Assembly (NCBI RefSeq): GCF_003993775.1
Contig: NZ_RJRZ01000020.1
Span: 1-63,834, forward strand
DNA from: Frigidibacter oleivorans
Lineage (GTDB): Bacteria > Pseudomonadota > Alphaproteobacteria > Rhodobacterales > Rhodobacteraceae
Direction of reading: 5' to 3'
Length of the DNA stretch: 63,834 bases
This document shows, in pieces, positions 61,781-63,834 of this stretch (position 1 is the first letter of the stretch; the number at the start of each line of letters is the position of its first letter). Position numbers and translations under genes: made by a program. The notes beneath the pieces are model-generated. The model was not told the origin of the DNA, did no database searches, and saw only the letters and a list, made by a program, of their open reading frames with translations.

Positions 61781-62611
61781 TTGACCGCCTGCCCCTTCCC
61801 GCGTGCCCGCCGCAGCGCCCCGTACCGCCCCGCCTGCCGCCCCGCCCCCGCCCCTCCCGCGCGCGCCCGCCCGCCCCGTCCGCTCGCCCGCGGCGCGATC
61901 CTGCTGGCGCTGGCGGCGCTGGCCGCCTGCGGCCGGCTGCAGGAGGTGGGCCGGACGCCCGATTTCACCCCGGTGGAGGGCGGCGAGGAATTCTACGCCA
62001 TGTCGGGCGAGGTGCTGCCCGCCACCAACAGCCCCTGGCTGCCGGCGGGGCAGGCCTCGCTGTGGTCGGGCAACCGAGAATCCCTGCTCGGCGACCGCCG
62101 GGCGATGCGCCGCGGCGACATCCTGACCGTCGTGATCGAGATCGACGACCAGGCGCAGATTTCCAACTCCACCGGCCGCAGCCGCCAGGCCTCGGAAAAC
62201 ATGGGCATTCCCGGCTTCTTCGGCCTGCCGCAGCGGGCCGATGCCGAACTTCTCTACGAGGGGTCGAGCTTGGCCGAGGCCGTCGATGCCGACAGCAGCT
62301 CCAGCTTCGAGGGCGAGGGCTCCGTCAGCCGGCAGGAACGGCTGACCCTGCGCGTCGCCGCGACGATCACCGACCGGATGCCGAACGGCGTGCTGCGGAT
62401 CCAAGGCAGCCAGGAGGTGCGGGTGAACAACGAGATCCGCGAACTGCTGGTGGCGGGCTTCGTGCGGCCCGAGGACATCACCCGCCAGAACGAGATCGGC
62501 TATGACAAGATCGCCGGCGCCCGCATCTCCTACGGCGGGCGCGGCCAGATCACCGATGTGCAGCAACCGCGCTATGGACAGCAGGTCGCCGACATCCTGC
62601 TGCCGATGTGA
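61781..62611 (+). CDS. flgH: Flagellar L-ring lipoprotein FlgH
   Basis: A 276-aa outer-membrane L-ring protein. The hydrophobic segment AILLALAALAAC ends in a lipobox Cys at about residue 50. The FlgH core follows (SLWSGNRESLLGDRRAMRRGDILTVVIEIDDQA in blocks, then VRVNNEIRELLVAGFVRPEDI and GRGQITDVQQPRYGQQVAD). The start is a TTG at 61781, 5 nt after GGAGG (61771-61775); no ATG exists before the lipobox. This leaves an unusual Pro/Arg-rich leader of about 37 residues before the signal segment. The stop overlaps the next start (GTGA). Confidence 0.92.
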   Translation: MTACPFPRARRSAPYRPACRPAPAPPARARPPRPLARGAILLALAALAACGRLQEVGRTPDFTPVEGGEEFYAMSGEVLPATNSPWLPAGQASLWSGNRESLLGDRRAMRRGDILTVVIEIDDQAQISNSTGRSRQASENMGIPGFFGLPQRADAELLYEGSSLAEAVDADSSSSFEGEGSVSRQERLTLRVAATITDRMPNGVLRIQGSQEVRVNNEIRELLVAGFVRPEDITRQNEIGYDKIAGARISYGGRGQITDVQQPRYGQQVADILLPM

Positions 62612-63246
62612 CCGCGATGCGCAAGCTGATCCTGCCGGCGATCCTCGGGCTTGCGGGTCTCGGCGCCGGCATCGGCGCCGGGCTGATGGTTCCCGCCGCG
62701 GCGCCCGAAGGCGCCGGGCCCGAAGCGACGGGCGCGGGCGGGGCCAATGCGGGCGGTGAAATGACCCATGGCGCGGCGGATGCGGCCGCCCCTCCGGCAC
62801 CGGACAGCGGCCATGGGGCGCCCACCGCCGCTGCCACTACCGCATCGGGCCATGCGGGGGCCGCCCAGGACGGGAATGCCCATGGGAACGGTCACGGGAC
62901 GGGCCATGGCGCGGCGGAGGGCGGCACCGAATTCGTCAAGCTCGGCAACCAGTTCGTGATCCCGGTCGTCGAGGACGGCCGGATCGCGGCGATGGTGATC
63001 CTGTCGCTGACCCTCGAAATGGCGGAGGGAACGGGCGCCGCGGCCTATGAGCGGGAACCGAAACTGCGCGATGCCTTCCTGCAGGTTCTGTTCGAACATG
63101 CCAATGCCGGCGGCTTCCGCGGCGCCTTTACCGACGCCGCGAATCTCGTGGTCCTGCGCCGGTCGCTGCTGGCCGCGGCGCGGCAGGATCTGGGCGAAGC
63201 GGTGCGGGACGTCCTGATCACCGACCTCGCCCGGCAGGACGGCTGA
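62608..63246 (+). CDS. fliL: FliL-like flagellar basal-body protein
   Basis: A 212-aa protein with a hydrophobic N-terminal anchor (about 6-31). A His/Gly/Ala-rich periplasmic linker (about 33-108) contains repeated HG and GH pairs. A FliL-like domain follows (FVKLGNQFVIPVVEDGRIAAMVILSLTLEMAEG in short blocks, then LRDAFLQVLFEHANAGGF). FliL stabilises the stator-rotor region. The GTG at 62608 overlaps the flgH stop; an ATG three codons later (62617) is an alternative. Family placement is by pattern. Confidence 0.78.
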   Translation: MTAMRKLILPAILGLAGLGAGIGAGLMVPAAAPEGAGPEATGAGGANAGGEMTHGAADAAAPPAPDSGHGAPTAAATTASGHAGAAQDGNAHGNGHGTGHGAAEGGTEFVKLGNQFVIPVVEDGRIAAMVILSLTLEMAEGTGAAAYEREPKLRDAFLQVLFEHANAGGFRGAFTDAANLVVLRRSLLAAARQDLGEAVRDVLITDLARQDG

Positions 63247-63647
63247 GGCGCGGGCCCCGGCAAGCGGCCCCCGCCGTCGCGCCTGCCCCGGCAGGGTCGG
63301 ACCGCCGGTCCGGTCGGGCTGCGACCGGCCCGTTGCGCGCTCTGTCCGATAGCCGGGCGACGGCCTGCGGCAAGACCGGAGACGCCGGCCGCGGGACCGA
63401 GGCGGCGGACCTGTCCCGAGGGCCCCCGGCACCGAAGCTGTCGAGCCTCGGGATGACCCGGCCGGCCGGAGGCGCGGGCATCGTGAGGACGCCGCTGCGA
63501 GCCAGGCCGAACCGTCCATCCGCCTGCTGCGGCCTCGACGTCCGGCCGGTCCTTCGGGGTCCGGTGCGGCGCGATGATCCGCGGGCGCGATGATAGGTCC
63601 GGCCGGGCGACCCGCCGCCGCGCCGGCGCCACCCGCCGGTCGCGGTC
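63247..63647. other. Gene-free stretch after fliL
   Basis: 401 very GC-rich bases between the fliL stop and a gene ending on the opposite strand. The open frames present are short and low in complexity, with no family resemblance. The arms around 63,250-63,290 could pair, but no convincing terminator with a T-run is visible. I see nothing else. Confidence 0.5.
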
Positions 63648-63834
63648 CTACTCCAGCCGTGCCTCCGCCTCCCGCGCCAGCCCGTGCCGCCGCGCCCGAT
63701 GGTCCTGCCGGGACAGTTCCGCCAGCGCCTGCGCCCGGCCGAAGGCCTGCCGTGCCGCCGCCGCCGCCCGCTCTTCCGCCGCGAGCGCCTCCGCCAGCCC
63801 CGCGGCCGCGGCCCGGCGCCGCGCCTGAAGCCAG
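63648..63834 (-). CDS. C-terminal end of a helical protein, possibly FliJ-like (partial)
   Basis: The last 62 codons of a gene entering from the right edge, stop TAG at 63648-63650. The sequence (LAEALAAEERAAAAARQAF, then GRAQALAELSRQDHRARR) is a continuous Ala/Arg/Glu helix with coiled-coil character. In a flagellar cluster this fits FliJ-type export proteins, but composition alone is weak evidence, and the start is outside the window. Confidence 0.45.
   Translation of the reverse strand, partial: WLQARRRAAAAGLAEALAAEERAAAAARQAFGRAQALAELSRQDHRARRHGLAREAEARLE

Noticed and set aside
63247-63647. Protein-coding frames in the stretch after fliL (for example 63,333-63,593)
   Set aside because: Short, Arg/Pro/Gly-rich, without a ribosome binding site or family resemblance.

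Overview
The window is GC-rich, densely coded alphaproteobacterial chromosome. Gene content and order (pyrB-rmuC-pyrC'-plsY; gyrB/recF/dnaN/dnaA next to rpsT; mutM/ubiE/ubiB; an alphaproteobacterial flagellar cluster with flaF and flbT; aapJQMP) point to the family Rhodobacteraceae (Rhodobacter/Paracoccus/Rhodovulum-like). The genus cannot be fixed from sequence alone. No rRNA, tRNA, CRISPR array, transposase or integrase was seen.

1-12,740: housekeeping and envelope genes. A partial uracil-DNA glycosylase diverges from a pyrB-rmuC-pyrC'-plsY operon. The dihydroorotase-like product has lost its metal-binding and catalytic residues and is probably a structural partner of PyrB. A minus-strand operon rsmE-GNAT-membrane protein-gshA diverges from ubiA, a BON/OmpA protein and a small coiled-coil protein.

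12,741-21,170: replication cluster on the minus strand: rpsT, dnaA, dnaN, recF, a VOC protein, a LysE-type exporter and gyrB. A 485-bp gene-free stretch upstream of dnaA holds the rpsT terminator, a perfect inverted repeat and a cluster of GANTC sites. 21,172-26,443: a crotonase, mutM, ubiE, ubiB and selD.

26,550-49,990: an accessory catabolic region of about 23 kb. It encodes a cytoplasmic DMSO/biotin-sulfoxide-reductase-type molybdoenzyme, an FCD-type GntR regulator, a dipeptide/glutathione-type ABC importer with a fused double ATPase, a cystathionine beta-lyase-like C-S lyase, a HyuA/HyuB (hydantoinase/oxoprolinase) pair, two MmgE/PrpD enzymes, a glutathione transferase, an Aap-type amino-acid importer and a second C-S lyase. 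The palindrome TTGTATACA sits in the same register over the -10 element of the molybdoenzyme promoter and of the metC2 promoter 22 kb away, and also covers the -10 of the divergent aapJ promoter. This suggests one GntR regulon and a coordinated pathway. The gene set fits uptake and breakdown of an organosulfur or N-acyl/peptidyl amino-acid compound, perhaps a sulfoxide or S-conjugate. The substrate is an inference.

50,033-63,834: part of a flagellar cluster: fliK-flgD on the minus strand, a FlgJ-type rod protein, an FlgN-like protein, fliC, flaF, flbT, a DUF1217 protein, fliI (minus), then flgB-flgC-fliE-fliQ-flgF-flgG-flgA-flgH-fliL and a truncated helical protein at the edge. Many neighbours overlap by 1-4 bp, implying translational coupling.
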